Positions 54,286 through 63,546 of a stretch of 64,000 bases of DNA are shown here, one piece after another. Location of the stretch: assembly GCA_963777625.1 (NCBI GenBank), contig CAVZRO010000035.1, positions 1 through 64,000 on the forward strand. Reading direction: 5' to 3'. The position numbers and the translations under genes were made by a program. The notes below the pieces were generated by a model that worked only from the letters and a program-made list of their open reading frames with translations, did not search any database and was not told the origin of the DNA. The stretch comes from DATDIC01 sp963777625 (GTDB lineage Bacteria > Pseudomonadota > Alphaproteobacteria > Acetobacterales > Acetobacteraceae). How positions within the stretch are numbered: the stretch's first letter is position 1; every line of letters starts with the position of its first letter.

Positions 54286-55785
54286 CTAGGGCAAGCGCAC
54301 AAGTAATATCTACTTTGTAACGTGCGGGTGATGGATTTGTTGTTGCGCGACGCGGAGCGGTTACGATTCGCTGTGTTCGACCTGAATAAGCACGGGGTCG
54401 ACGATGACATGGTCTCTGGGGACCTTCGGGGATGTTCGTCTCGATAAAAGGGGGCGAACTGCTCGAACGAGTGGTGATGCGCAAGACGCTCTGCCTGCGT
54501 CGGCTGGGTGAGCGTCGGGGCACGCAACTGGGGGCCGGCCGGTTTCTCGCCAACCCGAAGGTGACGGCGGAGCAGATCGTTGCCAGTTGGCCGCAGCGCA
54601 CCGCGGCGGCCTGCGCCGGGCGTCATGTGCTGGCGATCGAGGATGCCGGCCATATCCGGTTTCCGACCACGACGGCGCGGCGTCGCGGCCTCGGCCCGGT
54701 GAAACAGGGCAATGTCCACGGGCTGATGGTGCACGCGGTGCTGGCGGTCGATGCCGACAGTCATGCCTGTCTTGGCCTGGTCGGCGGCACGGTGTGGAAC
54801 CGTCCCGGCGTCAATCCGGTGTCGAACAAGCAGCGGGCGCTGGACGACCGTGAATCGCTGCACTGGCTGGACGGCGCGCGCCAGGCCGGCGTGGTGTTGG
54901 CACAGGCGGCGATGGTAACCGTCGTCGCCGACCGCGAGGCGGACATGTATGCGCTGTGGGCGCGAGGGGCGGCCGACAACCGCCATTTGCTGATCCGCGC
55001 GACCCGCGACCGCGCGCTGGCCGATGGCGGCCGGCTGTATGCCGCCGCCGCCGCGTTCGCACCCGCCGGCGCGCGGCACTTCGCCCTGCCGGCGCGCGAT
55101 CCCGGCAAGCCCAGGCGCGACGTCGTCGTCGAACTGCGTTACGGGGAGGTCGAAATCCGCCGTCCGGAGCAGGAGCGCGACCGCACGCTGCCGGCAAGCG
55201 TCCGGCTGCGCTTGATCGAAGTCGTCGAGCCGGACCCGGGCGCCGCGGCGAAGCGGGGCGACGAGCCGATCCATTGGCGGCTGCTTACCACCCACACGAT
55301 CGATGATGCCGAGCAGGCGTGGCGCATCGTCGACTGGTATCGCGCCCGCTGGGTCATCGAGCAATTGTTCCGGGTGATGAAATCGCAGGGTCTGCGGCTG
55401 GAGGACAGCCAACTCGCCACCGCCGAGGGACTGCGCAAGCTGACCGCCATCGCGGTCAAGGCGGCCTGCATCGACATCCAACTCACCCAGGAGCGCGACG
55501 GCCGCCACAAGCTGCCCGCCGGCACGGTGTTCAGCGCGCCGGAGATCGAGACCATCGAGGCGTTGGTGCCGAGCCTGGAGGGCAACACCGAGAAGCAGAA
55601 GAATCCCCATCGCCCGGGCACGCTGGCCCGGGCAAGCTGGGTTATCGCCCGCCTCGGATGCTGGAACTGCTACGGCAAACCGCCCGGACCGATCACCATG
55701 CGGCGCGGATTGGAGCGGTTCTATCAGATCCATCAGGGGCGGCTGATCGGATCGAGGCAGAAATAAGATGTGCGAAATCCCCTAG
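54286..55785 (+). mobile_element. IS4-family insertion sequence, copy 2
   Basis: 1500 bp, nearly identical to copy 1 (12077-13575). It begins CTAGGGCAAGCGCAC and ends CCCCTAG, with perfect 10-bp direct duplications CGCTTTCGCG at both sides. The target is the hairpin of a family A repeat. The clean target duplication suggests that this insertion is younger than copy 1. Confidence 0.95.
54432..55766 (+). CDS. IS4-family transposase (copy 2), N-terminus in another frame
   Basis: 444 aa from ATG 54432, the same protein as copy 1 with a few substitutions (AIEDAGH instead of AIEDASH next to the first catalytic aspartate; ARHF instead of ARRF). The DDE residues and the Y-R-E-K signature are intact. 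As in copy 1, the beginning of the DNA-binding domain (from ATG 54404, TWSLGTFGDVRLDKRG) is out of frame across AAAAGGGGG. Sharing of the shift by both copies means that it was present before they spread. Confidence 0.88.
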   Translation: MFVSIKGGELLERVVMRKTLCLRRLGERRGTQLGAGRFLANPKVTAEQIVASWPQRTAAACAGRHVLAIEDAGHIRFPTTTARRRGLGPVKQGNVHGLMVHAVLAVDADSHACLGLVGGTVWNRPGVNPVSNKQRALDDRESLHWLDGARQAGVVLAQAAMVTVVADREADMYALWARGAADNRHLLIRATRDRALADGGRLYAAAAAFAPAGARHFALPARDPGKPRRDVVVELRYGEVEIRRPEQERDRTLPASVRLRLIEVVEPDPGAAAKRGDEPIHWRLLTTHTIDDAEQAWRIVDWYRARWVIEQLFRVMKSQGLRLEDSQLATAEGLRKLTAIAVKAACIDIQLTQERDGRHKLPAGTVFSAPEIETIEALVPSLEGNTEKQKNPHRPGTLARASWVIARLGCWNCYGKPPGPITMRRGLERFYQIHQGRLIGSRQK

Positions 55786-55856
55786 CGCTTTCGCGGGAAT
55801 GACGGGGAACGGGAATGACGAAGGTGAATCACCCTCAATGCGGTGTGGTATAACGC
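55786..55856. repeat. right half of the family A palindrome plus family C repeat
   Basis: The target duplication CGCTTTCGCG continues as GGAATGACGGGGAACGGG and then AATCACCCTCAATGCGGTGT with GGTATAA (family C, 55829-55853). It is the same A-tail-C order as elsewhere. The remaining 150 bp to cyoA hold no other recognisable feature than its ribosome-binding site. Confidence 0.75.
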
Positions 55857-56008
55857 GCCCTCGGGATCGTTTGGGTTGCAGTCGGGGCGTACGGATGACT
55901 ATGCTGCGGCCAAATCGAAATGTTGCGGCCGATAAGCCACGCACACTACGCGACGTGTTGGCGCGACGGCCTGGGGTGTGACTGGCTTTCCGATCGAAGG
56001 AGGAACGG

Positions 56009-56968
56009 GTGCCGAACACGAGTCCGGCGGATCCCACTCAATTCTGCTGGCCGGCCACGTTTGCTGGGCGACGCGGCGGCCGGATGCTGTGCCGGACGGC
56101 GCGTGCGGCGATGCTGCTGTCGCTGCTGAGCGGTTGTTCAGGCGGCGTGCTGGACCCGCAAGGCCCGATCGGCGATGGCAACATGAAGATCCTGCTCAAC
56201 GCGCTCGGGATCATGCTGGTGGTGGTGGTGCCGACGCTGCTGGCGACGGCGGGCTTCGCCTGGTGGTTCCGTGCGTCCAACAGCAGGGCGCGCTATCTGC
56301 CGACGTGGACCTATTCGGGCCGCATAGAGCTTGTCGTCTGGGCGATCCCCCTGCTTGTCATCATGTTTCTTGCCGGGCTGATGTGGATCGGAGCGCACGA
56401 ACTCGATCCGTACAAACCGATTGCCTCGGACAGCAAGCCGGTCGAGGTGCAGGTGGTTTCGCTCGACTGGAAATGGCTGTTCATCTACCCTGAGCAGGGT
56501 ATCGCCAGCGTCAACGAGCTTACGGTTCCGGCTGGTGTGCCGGTGCATTTCTCGCTGACCTCCGCGACCGTGATGAACTCGTTCTTCGTGCCGCAGCTCG
56601 GGAGCATGATCGCCACGATGAACGGCATGGTGACGCAGCTCTATCTCGAGGCGAGCCATGCGGGGGATTATTACGGCCAGTCGGCGCAATTCAGCGGCGA
56701 CGGGTTTTCCGACATGAATTTCACCGTGCATGCCCTGCCGGCGAACGCATTTTCCGCGTGGGTTGCCAAGACGCAACAGGCGGGGCCGGCGCTGGACCAG
56801 GCCGGCTACATGTCGCTGTTGCGCGAAAGCCAGAACGTACGCCCGTTCACTTACCGGGCGGCGGAACCGGACCTGTTCAGGAAAATCGTAACCCTTCAAC
56901 TGCCGCCTGGCGGTGGTCCGGGAACCGAGGGCGGCGGTACGCCGGCTAGTCCAAAGGGAGCGCAGTGA
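56009..56968 (+). CDS. cyoA: cytochrome bo3 ubiquinol oxidase subunit II
   Basis: 319-aa membrane-anchored subunit II. An N-terminal lipoprotein-type signal (MLLSLLSGCSG, lipobox cysteine) is followed by two transmembrane helices (about 55-80 and 100-120) and a periplasmic cupredoxin domain. That domain lacks the copper-A ligands, as expected for a quinol oxidase (VVSLDWKWLFIYPEQGIAS, VMNSFFVPQLGSMIATMNG). GTG 56009 follows AAGGAGG. First gene of cyoABCD; it is one base from cyoB. Confidence 0.95.
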   Translation: MPNTSPADPTQFCWPATFAGRRGGRMLCRTARAAMLLSLLSGCSGGVLDPQGPIGDGNMKILLNALGIMLVVVVPTLLATAGFAWWFRASNSRARYLPTWTYSGRIELVVWAIPLLVIMFLAGLMWIGAHELDPYKPIASDSKPVEVQVVSLDWKWLFIYPEQGIASVNELTVPAGVPVHFSLTSATVMNSFFVPQLGSMIATMNGMVTQLYLEASHAGDYYGQSAQFSGDGFSDMNFTVHALPANAFSAWVAKTQQAGPALDQAGYMSLLRESQNVRPFTYRAAEPDLFRKIVTLQLPPGGGPGTEGGGTPASPKGAQ

Positions 56969-56969
56969 C

Positions 56970-58982
56970 ATGCTCGGCCGGCTGACGCTGAACGCCATAC
57001 CGCTCGACCAACCGATCCCGCTGGTTGCCGGCGCGGTGGTGATACTGATCGTGCTCTGCGTCGTCGCATGGGTCGCGATCAAGGGCTATCTGCCGTACCT
57101 GTGGCGCGAGTGGATCACCAGCGTGGATCACAAGCGCATCGGCGTGATGTACATCGTGCTGGCCCTGCTGATGCTGCTGCGCGGCTTCATCGACGCGATC
57201 ATGATGCGATCGCAGCAGGCGTTCGCGTTCCGCGCGCCCGGCTATCTGCCGCCCGAGCATTTCGATCAGATCTTCTCGGCGCACGGCACGATCATGATCT
57301 TCTTCGCGGCGATGCCGTTGATGATCGGGCTGATGAATTTCGTGGTGCCGCTGCAGCTCGGGGTGCGCGACGTGGCGTTTCCGACGCTGAATTCAACCAG
57401 CCTCTGGCTTACCGCGACCGGCGCGCTGCTGGTCAACCTTTCCCTGGTGATCGGCGAGTTTGCGCGTACCGGCTGGCTGCCGTACCCGCCCTTGTCAGAG
57501 ACAACCTATCTGCCCGGCGTCGGCGTCGATTACTATCTGTGGGCGCTGCTGATCTCCGGCGTGGGCACGCTGATGACGGGCATCAACTTCGTCACCACGA
57601 TCCTGAAGATACGCGCGCCCGGCATGAGCTACATGAGAATGACGATGTTCTGCTGGACGGCGCTGTCGGCCAACCTGCTGATCGTCGCCGCCTTCCCGAT
57701 CCTTACCGCCACGCTGGGGATGCTGACGCTCGACCGTTATCTCGGTTTCCATTTCTTTACCAATACGGGCGGCGGCAACATGATGATGTTCATCAACCTG
57801 ATCTGGGCGTGGGGGCATCCGGAGGTGTATATCCTGGTGCTGCCGGCGTTCGGCATCTTCTCTGAGGTCATCTCCACATTTTCCCGCAAGCCGCTGTTCA
57901 ACTACCGCTCGATGGTGATTGCGACGTTGAGCATCTGCCTGATCTCGTTCTGCGTCTGGCTGCACCATTTCTTCACGATGGGGGCGGGTGCCGATGTCAA
58001 CGCGGTGTTCGGCATATCGACCAGCATCATCGCGGTGGCGACCGGCGTGAAGATCTATAACTGGCTGTTCACCATGTATGGCGGCCGCATCTATTTCGCG
58101 ACGCCGATGCTGTGGTCGCTGGGGTTCATCGTGACCTTCGTGGTCGGCGGCATGACCGGCGTTCTGCTGGCCGTGCCACCGGCGGACTTTCAGTTGCACA
58201 ACAGCCTGTTCCTGGTGGCGCATTTCCACAACGTGATCATCTCCGGGGTGCTGTTCGCCGGATTTGCGGGGATCGTGTACTGGTTCCCGAAGGCGTTCGC
58301 GTTCCGGCTGGACGAAACGTGGGGCAAGGCGACGTTCTGGCTGATGCTGATCGGGTCCGGCGTGGTGTTCATTCCGCTCTATGTGGTGGGCCTGCTGGGC
58401 ATGACCCGGCGCCTGCAGCATTACGACGTGCCGGCGTGGCACCCGTGGGTGGTCGCGGCCGGGTTCGGGATCATCATCCTGGCGGCGGCGGCGGCCTGCC
58501 AGGTGATACAGATCTATGTCAGCATTCGCCGGCGCGACGAACTGCGGGACATGACGGGCGATCCGTGGGAAGGCCGTTCGCTGGAATGGGCGACCCCCTC
58601 GCCGCCCCCGCCGTACAATTTCGCGGTGCTGCCGCAGGTACACGGCGAGGAGCCGTACTGGGAGATCAAGCGGCGGGCGATCGAGACGCAGCAATTGCCG
58701 TCGGAACCCGACTACCTGCCGATCGAAGTGCCACGCAACAGCCCGACCGGGGTGATCACCGCGTTCTTCGCGACATTCACCGGGTTTGCGATGATCTGGC
58801 ACATCTGGTGGTTGGCGGTCCTGGGGGTCGCGGCCGCATATGCGGTGTTCGTGTGGTTCGCGTGGCGCGACGTGGACGAATACACGATCCCGGCCGCGGA
58901 GGTGGCACGGATCGATCGTGCGCACCGGCAGCTCCGGGAACGATGGCTGGCGGAACACCCGCGCGTGGGTGAGCGGGTATGA
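56970..58982 (+). CDS. cyoB: cytochrome bo3 ubiquinol oxidase subunit I
   Basis: 670-aa heme-copper oxidase catalytic subunit, proton-pumping. Features: WITSVDHKRIGVMYI at the N-terminus, heme ligand region FSAHGTIMIFFAAMP, copper-B/tyrosine motif WAWGHPEVYILVLPAFG, WLHHFFTMG (two copper-B histidines), and heme histidines in VAHFHNVIISGVLF. Fifteen or so helices fit CyoB. ATG 56970 lies one base after the cyoA stop; it ends overlapping cyoC. Confidence 0.97.
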   Translation: MLGRLTLNAIPLDQPIPLVAGAVVILIVLCVVAWVAIKGYLPYLWREWITSVDHKRIGVMYIVLALLMLLRGFIDAIMMRSQQAFAFRAPGYLPPEHFDQIFSAHGTIMIFFAAMPLMIGLMNFVVPLQLGVRDVAFPTLNSTSLWLTATGALLVNLSLVIGEFARTGWLPYPPLSETTYLPGVGVDYYLWALLISGVGTLMTGINFVTTILKIRAPGMSYMRMTMFCWTALSANLLIVAAFPILTATLGMLTLDRYLGFHFFTNTGGGNMMMFINLIWAWGHPEVYILVLPAFGIFSEVISTFSRKPLFNYRSMVIATLSICLISFCVWLHHFFTMGAGADVNAVFGISTSIIAVATGVKIYNWLFTMYGGRIYFATPMLWSLGFIVTFVVGGMTGVLLAVPPADFQLHNSLFLVAHFHNVIISGVLFAGFAGIVYWFPKAFAFRLDETWGKATFWLMLIGSGVVFIPLYVVGLLGMTRRLQHYDVPAWHPWVVAAGFGIIILAAAAACQVIQIYVSIRRRDELRDMTGDPWEGRSLEWATPSPPPPYNFAVLPQVHGEEPYWEIKRRAIETQQLPSEPDYLPIEVPRNSPTGVITAFFATFTGFAMIWHIWWLAVLGVAAAYAVFVWFAWRDVDEYTIPAAEVARIDRAHRQLRERWLAEHPRVGERV

Positions 58983-59668
58983 GCATCACTCAGGCCTTGC
59001 CGCGGGCGCCCGGCGGCAATTTCGACCCCTACCGGGTGGGGCGGGGTTCCGGCGGTGGCGGCGGCGGTCGCTATGAAGCGACCGGTCGCGGCGAGGGTGG
59101 GCCGGCCTCCAAGGACGTGATCGTCGGCTTCGGCTTCTGGATCTTCATCCTCAGCGACATCGTGATGTTCTCCGCTTTCTTCGCGGCGCACGCGGTGCTG
59201 CAGACGGCGACGGCGGGCGGCCCGTCGGGGCACGACCTGTTTCGGCCCTCCAGCATCGCGATCGAAACCGCGTGCCTGCTGGCGTCGAGCTTCACCTGCG
59301 GGCTTTCGGCGGTGGCGGCCAGGGTGCGCAGCCAGGTCTGGACCCAGATCTGGCTGCTGGTCACCGGCCTTCTCGGCCTGGCGTTCGTGCTGCTGGAGTC
59401 GCGTGACTTTGCCGGCATGGTCGCCGCCGGCGCCGCCCCCGAGCGCAGCGCCTTCCTTTCGTCGTTCTTCGCCGTGGTCGGCCTGCACGGGCTGCATGTC
59501 AGCGCCGGGCTGCTGTGGCTGGGCACGATGATGGCGCAATTGTTCGCCAAGGGGTTCCGCCCCAACGTCCAGCGCCGCCTGCTGTGTTTCAACCTGTTCT
59601 GGCACGCGCTGGATATCATCTGGGTGGCGCTGTTCACCATTGTCTATCTGATCGGAGAAGGGCGATGA
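58979..59668 (+). CDS. cyoC: cytochrome bo3 ubiquinol oxidase subunit III
   Basis: 229-aa membrane subunit. After a glycine-rich N-terminus it has five helices: FGFWIFILSDIVMFSAFFAA, ETACLLASSFTCGLSAV, IWLLVTGLLGLAFVLLE, FFAVVGLHGLHVSAGLLWL and FWHALDIIWVALFTIVYL. This is the standard CyoC arrangement. Its ATG overlaps the cyoB stop (ATGA at 58979-58982). The glycine-rich N-terminal extension of about 35 residues is longer than in E. coli CyoC. Confidence 0.96.
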   Translation: MSITQALPRAPGGNFDPYRVGRGSGGGGGGRYEATGRGEGGPASKDVIVGFGFWIFILSDIVMFSAFFAAHAVLQTATAGGPSGHDLFRPSSIAIETACLLASSFTCGLSAVAARVRSQVWTQIWLLVTGLLGLAFVLLESRDFAGMVAAGAAPERSAFLSSFFAVVGLHGLHVSAGLLWLGTMMAQLFAKGFRPNVQRRLLCFNLFWHALDIIWVALFTIVYLIGEGR

Positions 59669-60060
59669 GCGGCCAGACGCAGGGCCCCAACCCGGGCGAT
59701 GTCGCGCCCGGATTCACCGGCGCGCCGAGTTGGAGCATCGAGCAGGGCATCGGGGTTTATCTGATCGGCCTGGTGCTCGCGGTCCTGCTGACCGTGGCAT
59801 CGTTCTCCGTGGTCTATACCCACCTGATCTGGGGACCGGCGATTCCGGTGATGCTCGGGGTGCTGGCGGTGGCGCAGATTGGCGTGCACCTGGTGTTCTT
59901 CCTGCACCTGACGACGGCGCCGGACAACACGAACAACGTGCTGGCGCTGGCGTTCGGCGTGCTGATCGTGGCGCTGCTGATCGGCGGTTCGCTGTGGATC
60001 ATGGGTCATCTGAACCAAAACATGCTGCCGACGTCTCAGATGATGGAGATGCAGCGATGA
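59665..60060 (+). CDS. cyoD: cytochrome bo3 ubiquinol oxidase subunit IV
   Basis: 131-aa subunit IV with three helices (VYLIGLVLAVLLTVASFSVV, IPVMLGVLAVAQIGVHLVFF, and ALAFGVLIVALLIGGSLWIM) and the family HLTTAPDNTNN loop. Its ATG overlaps the cyoC stop. After it the operon has no cyoE (heme O synthase) in this window, so heme O must come from elsewhere. Confidence 0.95.
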   Translation: MSGQTQGPNPGDVAPGFTGAPSWSIEQGIGVYLIGLVLAVLLTVASFSVVYTHLIWGPAIPVMLGVLAVAQIGVHLVFFLHLTTAPDNTNNVLALAFGVLIVALLIGGSLWIMGHLNQNMLPTSQMMEMQR

Positions 60061-60108
60061 GAGGTTGCGTGCCGCCTGGCGATTACGCGCGGAGGGCGAT
60101 CCGGGGCG

Positions 60109-60372
60109 CTATTTGAGCTGGCTGTCTTTGCTGCCTCGACGGTTGAACCCGATATTCACCGGACGACGATCACGCGCCGACTGACAGCTAATGCAGGTGC
60201 GGACTCCGGGAAGCACACGGCGGCGCGCTTCTGGAATTTCGTCACCGCATTCCACGCAATGGGTCTCTCCTTCGCCCGTCGGCATTTGCGCCCGCGCGCG
60301 CAGGACGCCGTCGGTGACGGTGTCGTCGATCTGATCCTGCACTGCCCCGTCCCGGGCCCACCCGCTCGCCAT
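60109..60372 (-). CDS. DksA/TraR-type C4 zinc-finger protein
   Basis: 87-aa small protein with a four-cysteine zinc finger CVECGDEIPEARRRVLPGVR…CISC, as in TraR and YbiI-type members of the DksA family. It lacks the long DksA coiled coil but has a short N-terminal helix (VQDQIDDTVTDGVLRARAQM). It may bind RNA polymerase in the secondary channel. Convergent with cyoD. Confidence 0.9.
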   Translation of the reverse strand: MASGWARDGAVQDQIDDTVTDGVLRARAQMPTGEGETHCVECGDEIPEARRRVLPGVRTCISCQSARDRRPVNIGFNRRGSKDSQLK

Positions 60373-60564
60373 TGTCGCGCCTGATTTCCGAAGAAGATCA
60401 CATAGGAATTAGCTGCTGGCGGTTCCAGGCATGGCGACCTCGGCGCCGATCGCGCGGGGGGTTCGAGGATGCGGTGGGAGTGGTTCCGGCCATTGCAACA
60501 GCTTAGCCTGGTGAACTCAGCCGGGCGATCGCTGCGAGTGTCGCGGCTTGCGCGGCGAATCGAT

Positions 60565-60592
60565 GGATTCCCGGTTGCGCGGGAATGACGGT
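60565..60592. repeat. family A palindromic repeat
   Basis: GGATTCCCGGTTGCGCGGG and AATGACGG in the 277-bp gap after the peptidase gene's stop. No other feature is seen in this gap. Confidence 0.75.
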
Positions 60593-60649
60593 TGGTTACC
60601 CTAAGTGACCGCCGGGGGCGGACGGGATCGGGTGCATTTCGATGCCGCT

Positions 60650-62785
60650 TCAGGGTGCCGGCTGAAACTCTGGTACGCCTGCCTGCCACAATAGAAACGA
60701 AAAGGCGTCGGCCAGACCATCCTCGAGCTGCTGCCTGGTGTCGAAGGAATGTCCTCCGGCCTGATCCACCCTTAGCAGAACCGGCCGCGAGCTGGTTGTT
60801 GCCGCCTGCAAGCGCGCGGCAAATTTTGCCGGCATCCAGGGCGACACGCGCGTATCGTTGAGACCAGTGGCCATCAAGACGCCCGGGTACGGCACGCCAG
60901 GGCGTATGTGAAAATAGGGATCGATCGCGGACAGCATGCGGACACCTTCCGCGGTCTCGGTTGAGCCGAACTCCGTCGTATTGAACGGGCCAATCGGGAT
61001 TTGCGCGAGCCGAAGCGGATTGACCAGCCCCACGTTGATGATCGCGGCACTGAACAGCTCCGGCCGGGCGACGATAGCGCCGCCGATCACGATGCCACCG
61101 GCGCTGACGCCGACGGCCGAGAGCATCGCCGGACTGGCCCAACCGGTGCGGGTCAGATACTCGGCGGCGTCGATGAAGTCGTTGACGCTGTTGGGTTTCT
61201 TGCCAAGCCTGCCGGCCCGGTACCACTCATCGCCGAAGCCGCCGCTGCCGCGCACATGCGGAACAACCCAAATGCCGCCGCGATCAAACCAGGCGCGCCG
61301 CATGGCCTGGAACGTGGGCCCGATGGTCACGCCATAGGCACCGTAGGCGTACATCAGCACGGGATGGCGACCGTCGCGAGCCACGCCGCGCGGGGCGATG
61401 ATTGAAAGCGGTATCATCGAGCCATCGGCGGCCGGCGCACGCGTTTCGGTAACCTCGATGTCATCAAATGAAACCGGCGATGGCGGCGCGATTCCGGTAT
61501 CGATGAAACTCCCTTTGTTCGGATCGTAGGCAAATACTGTCGTGCTGTGTGTCCAACTCTGCATGCGCAGGACAATGCCCGGCATCATGGGGTTGGCGCT
61601 GAGCCCCATGATGGAGCCCTCGAATGGGGTCGCCACCGGCGCGGCGACACCGTCCCACGGCACCCGCACCAGCCGCCCGAAACCAGCTTCATTGCGCCGC
61701 ACATAGAGCGCATCGGCCGCTGCCACCATGCCGTCGATCGTCCCCGCGCCCTCGGCCAAGATCGTTGCGGCGTGTGCAAGATCGGGCGCGGTGGCGGAAA
61801 CGCGGATGATGCGCTGGTGCGGGGCGTCGTGCGCGGTGCGGAGGTAGAGCATGTCACCATGCAGCACGACGCCCCGTACGTCGTCCTCGAACCCGGCGAC
61901 CTCGCGCCACGTGGGGGCGCCCCCCAACGCCGATTTCGGGGCGACGAACACGGCTTTGGGGCTGCTGGTCAGCCCGGCGTCGTAGATCCCCACGACCTGA
62001 TTGCTCTCGGGACTGGCCAGACCCTGAAAGAAGTAGCCAGCCGGAACGCGGAGGCCGGCGGCGTTGCCCGGACCGAACACCACCGGATCGTTCGATGGGT
62101 CGGTGCCCAGTCGATGCAGGTACACCTGACCACCGGTCAGAGGCTGGGTTGCACCGGGCGTCGGCTTGGGCAAACGGGTATAGAGAAACGAGTCGTTATC
62201 GATCCAGCTTGGTGTCACGTAGCGCGTCCGGTCTATCTGCCCCGGCAGATCGGTGGCGCTGTCGAGGCTGCGGTCGCGCAGCGTGCCCGTCTCGCTGCCT
62301 CCCAGCGAAACACCGTACGCCATGTGGCGTCCGTCGGGCGAAATGCTCCAATAGTCGATGCGCGCCGTCAGTCCGGCGCTATCGAACTGGCTGGGATCGA
62401 TCAGCACGCGCTCGGCGCGATCAGTGGCCGGACGGATGAAGAGTTTGGCGACCGTATCAGTCGGGCGGAGCTTGCTGTAGATCCACTGCTGCGCTGTCGG
62501 CATGACAGCCCCCACGTAGGTTTCCCCGGAATCGAGGCTTCGTAGCTGAGCCAGCAGTGCGGCGCGCGCCGGAATGGCATCGAGCCTATGGCGGGCATAA
62601 TCGGCCTGGGCCGACATCCAGGCGTTGAAGTTGGTCCCACCGGCCTCCATCCAGAAATACGGATCGCTGAATTGCATGCCGAACAGCGTCTCGACGTGAT
62701 CGACCGTCGGCGTCGGCGGCGGACCGGCGGAGCTCAGCAGTGTCGCGGAAGCCAGCAATGCGGCAACGCGGACAAGCGGTTTCAT
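60650..62785 (-). CDS. prolyl-oligopeptidase-family (S9) serine peptidase
   Basis: 711-aa predicted exported peptidase. A signal peptide (VRVAALLASATLLSSA) is followed by a beta-propeller domain (about 60-420). The C-terminal alpha/beta-hydrolase domain has YGAYGVTIGPTFQ, VVPHVRGSGGFGDEWY, serine in GVSAGGIVIGG, aspartate in GLNDTRVSPW and histidine in QAGGHSFDT. It is close to prolyl oligopeptidase and protease II. Start ATG 62785. It stands alone between repeat-bearing gaps. Confidence 0.93.
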   Translation of the reverse strand: MKPLVRVAALLASATLLSSAGPPPTPTVDHVETLFGMQFSDPYFWMEAGGTNFNAWMSAQADYARHRLDAIPARAALLAQLRSLDSGETYVGAVMPTAQQWIYSKLRPTDTVAKLFIRPATDRAERVLIDPSQFDSAGLTARIDYWSISPDGRHMAYGVSLGGSETGTLRDRSLDSATDLPGQIDRTRYVTPSWIDNDSFLYTRLPKPTPGATQPLTGGQVYLHRLGTDPSNDPVVFGPGNAAGLRVPAGYFFQGLASPESNQVVGIYDAGLTSSPKAVFVAPKSALGGAPTWREVAGFEDDVRGVVLHGDMLYLRTAHDAPHQRIIRVSATAPDLAHAATILAEGAGTIDGMVAAADALYVRRNEAGFGRLVRVPWDGVAAPVATPFEGSIMGLSANPMMPGIVLRMQSWTHSTTVFAYDPNKGSFIDTGIAPPSPVSFDDIEVTETRAPAADGSMIPLSIIAPRGVARDGRHPVLMYAYGAYGVTIGPTFQAMRRAWFDRGGIWVVPHVRGSGGFGDEWYRAGRLGKKPNSVNDFIDAAEYLTRTGWASPAMLSAVGVSAGGIVIGGAIVARPELFSAAIINVGLVNPLRLAQIPIGPFNTTEFGSTETAEGVRMLSAIDPYFHIRPGVPYPGVLMATGLNDTRVSPWMPAKFAARLQAATTSSRPVLLRVDQAGGHSFDTRQQLEDGLADAFSFLLWQAGVPEFQPAP

Positions 62786-63299
62786 TCTGCCCTGCGGTGC
62801 GACGAAGTCAGAACCATAGCCGCGGTCAACCGCAGGTGCCTAGTGAAAATCGGGCGGCGGTTGCCCGACGGGGGTCCCAGGGACGGCTTGGGGAAGGCAA
62901 CGATCCACGTTGAGCCTGGCGGATTGCGGACTTCCGCCGAGCTAGTCATCTCCGTGCCGGCCATTGAGGGCCGAGAGCCACGCCGGAACCGGTAACGGAC
63001 CGCCAGTCGGTAATTTCGGAGCGAAATACGGCTATCCGGTGCGGCAATTGGATATCCGCCGGGGTGGCTCTAGGGCAGGGTTCCGCCATCGGCCGCGTGT
63101 CTTCCCGGGCACGCACGCCACACTGGGAGCGGGCAGTATGGTTCGCGATTACATCGTTATACCGACCCGCGAGAACGAAGACTTTAGATCTGTCATCCCC
63201 GCGAAAAGCGGAATTCCGAGGGGTTAGCTGGATTCCCGCTTTCGCGGGAATGACGAACTTTCGCGGGAATGACGAACGCTTTCGTGGGGATGTGGTTAT
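62786..63299. repeat. 514-bp non-coding stretch with family D and family A repeats
   Basis: 62786-63150 shows nothing recognisable. From 63156 there is a family D segment (GTTATACCGACCCGCGAGAA, then GAAGACTTTAGATC), two family A palindromes (63192-63217, 63229-63255), and two further tandem half-sites of TTTCGCGGGAATGACGAAC up to about 63290. The gene remnant follows at once. Confidence 0.7.
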
Positions 63300-63534
63300 G
63301 CGGCCGACCGGTGACGGAGGCGCGGGACGAAGCGATTGCCGCCGGCATAACGATCAACGGCCTGCCCATTGTCCGACGCGAACCGGACATCGCGGCCTAT
63401 TACTCCGGAATGTCATTGGTGGGGAGGCTGCATTTGTTACCGTTGCCAGAGACACTTCAAGCTTCCATACTGCGTTGCTGGAAAAGTTCGTCATGGAAAT
63501 CGCGCAGGTTGGTGCGCGGAGCTGCTTGAGCTGA
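63300..63534 (+). pseudogene. DUF1194 (von Willebrand A-like) gene remnant
   Basis: Two frames joined by one missing base near 63405. The first encodes GRPVTEARDEAIAAGITING, LPIVRREPDIAAYYS; the second encodes RNVIGGEAAFVTVARDTSSF and HTALLEKFVMEIA. This is the C-terminal third of DUF1194 proteins. The first half of the gene is missing and the break is directly at the repeat tail, suggesting deletion or rearrangement at the repeats. Confidence 0.65.
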
Positions 63535-63546
63535 GAGGTGTGGTCG

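Noticed and set aside
56913..56969. Upstream in-frame start for cyoB at 56913
   Set aside because: It would overlap the end of cyoA by 56 bases and add non-conserved residues; ATG 56970 fits spacing and family length.
60057..60116. 17-codon + strand ORF overlapping the cyoD stop (ATGA)
   Set aside because: Too short, no similarity, and it overlaps the convergent zinc-finger gene. A truncated SURF1-like start was considered but cannot be supported.
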